In this document: positions 4,663 to 5,082 of the stretch, one piece after another
How positions within the stretch are numbered: the first letter of the stretch is position 1
Layout: each line of letters opens with the position of its first letter
Origin: an uncultured Eubacteriales bacterium
GTDB taxonomy: Bacteria; Bacillota; Clostridia; Peptostreptococcales; Anaerovoracaceae
Direction: 5' to 3'
Length of the DNA: 5,082 nucleotides
Assembly: GCA_902766185.1 (NCBI GenBank)
Contig: CACXCQ010000257.1
Location: forward strand, 1 to 5,082
Made by a program: the position numbers and the translations under genes
Notes under the pieces: generated by a model
What the model was told of the DNA's origin: nothing
Seen by the model: the letters and a program-made list of their open reading frames with translations, nothing else
Databases searched by the model: none

Positions 4663-5082
4663 TCACCGCAGGAATCCAAAAGCGCGGACGATGGGCGGCT
4701 CCTTCGCTTTTCCATTGCAGATGGAGAAGAAGCAGATGATCTTCACGACGAAAAGGATCACTTCGAATACCGCAAGCACGATCCAGCAGATGGAGAACAG
4801 CCCGCCCGTCATGAGGACCGACGAGAAGTCCGGTGTGCCGTATTCATATCCGTATCCCATTCCGGCAACGCTGCCCAGTCCCACCGGGATCGCGATGACC
4901 AGCAGAAGAACGCCGATGATCCCGATCAGACAGTTGAGCACCACGAACTTCAATCCCTGCCGGACGTGGAAGGCGGCATAGGGTGAGGTGGTTCCGCCGA
5001 GAAGGGCGATCAGGATGCCGACCCAGCCCATGAGATACACCAGCATGGCCATGACCTTATTCTCGGAAATGTCCTTCGGATC
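4663..5082 (-). CDS. DUF4870/Tic20-like multi-span membrane protein, 5' end outside the window
   Basis: The frame is open to the right window edge, so at least 139 residues are present and the true start may lie beyond base 5082. The visible N-terminal residues, DPKDISENKVMAML, precede the first membrane span and include 'NKVMA', which in DUF4870-type proteins lies inside the gene. Internal ATGs at 5052 and 5046 are therefore unlikely starts. Three hydrophobic blocks follow: one at the beginning, one around the middle (LNCLIGIIGVLLLVIAIPVG) and one near the end (ICWIVLAVFEVILFVVKII). A conserved-type FHVRQGL loop after the first block matches the 'FHxxQGL' motif of this family. The protein ends with a short tail, VRAFGFLR. 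Many clostridial relatives carry an N-terminal zinc ribbon; one could lie outside this window, as in its two neighbours. Function is not established. It lies 58 bases upstream of the GDPD-like gene, with no evident terminator between. Confidence 0.75.
   Translation of the reverse strand, partial: DPKDISENKVMAMLVYLMGWVGILIALLGGTTSPYAAFHVRQGLKFVVLNCLIGIIGVLLLVIAIPVGLGSVAGMGYGYEYGTPDFSSVLMTGGLFSICWIVLAVFEVILFVVKIICFFSICNGKAKEPPIVRAFGFLR

Overview
The window looks like chromosomal DNA from a Gram-positive anaerobe of the Clostridia (Bacillota). The evidence is a sortase-type wall-sorting signal, Listeria/Bacteroides (InlB-like) repeats, strong AGGAGG-type ribosome binding sites, and small membrane proteins that start with a two-CxxC zinc ribbon and end in YARHG or similar domains. 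By eye the base composition is moderately GC-rich. A gut-type clostridium is my inference; genus and species cannot be read from the sequence. I see no tRNA, rRNA, CRISPR array, insertion sequence or phage gene.

Layout from right to left (most genes are on the minus strand). At 5082-4663 is the 3' part of a multi-span membrane protein of the DUF4870/Tic20-like type. After 58 bases without an evident terminator comes a zinc ribbon-TM-glycerophosphodiesterase-like protein (4604-3498), which ends at a clear stem-loop terminator (3458-3485). A second zinc ribbon-TM protein, carrying a YARHG domain (3360-2629), has its own candidate promoter and a perfect Shine-Dalgarno. It runs tail to tail, with 9 bases between, into a plus-strand membrane-anchored N-acetylmuramoyl-L-alanine amidase of the Amidase_3 type (1894-2619). 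That amidase seems to be transcribed as a leaderless message. The divergent intergenic region 1758-1893 also holds a promoter for a minus-strand unit: a wall-anchored, highly acidic InlB-repeat surface protein (1757-129), followed 23 bases later by the first 35 codons of a Ser/Thr protein kinase (105-1).

All six genes plausibly concern the cell envelope. The two zinc-ribbon proteins are predicted to have cytoplasmic N-termini and extracytoplasmic C-terminal domains. The amidase would cut peptidoglycan stem peptides. The InlB-repeat protein would be covalently attached to the wall, and the kinase could pass envelope status to the cytoplasm. A joint signalling or remodelling role is inference from co-location only.

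The most notable single observation is that the GDPD-like domain keeps its fold signature and acidic metal-site residues but lacks both catalytic histidines, so it looks like a pseudoenzyme. Other points of interest are the non-LPXTG sorting motif NPQTG, a cysteine-containing C-terminal region of the surface protein that I cannot assign to a family, and the leaderless amidase start.
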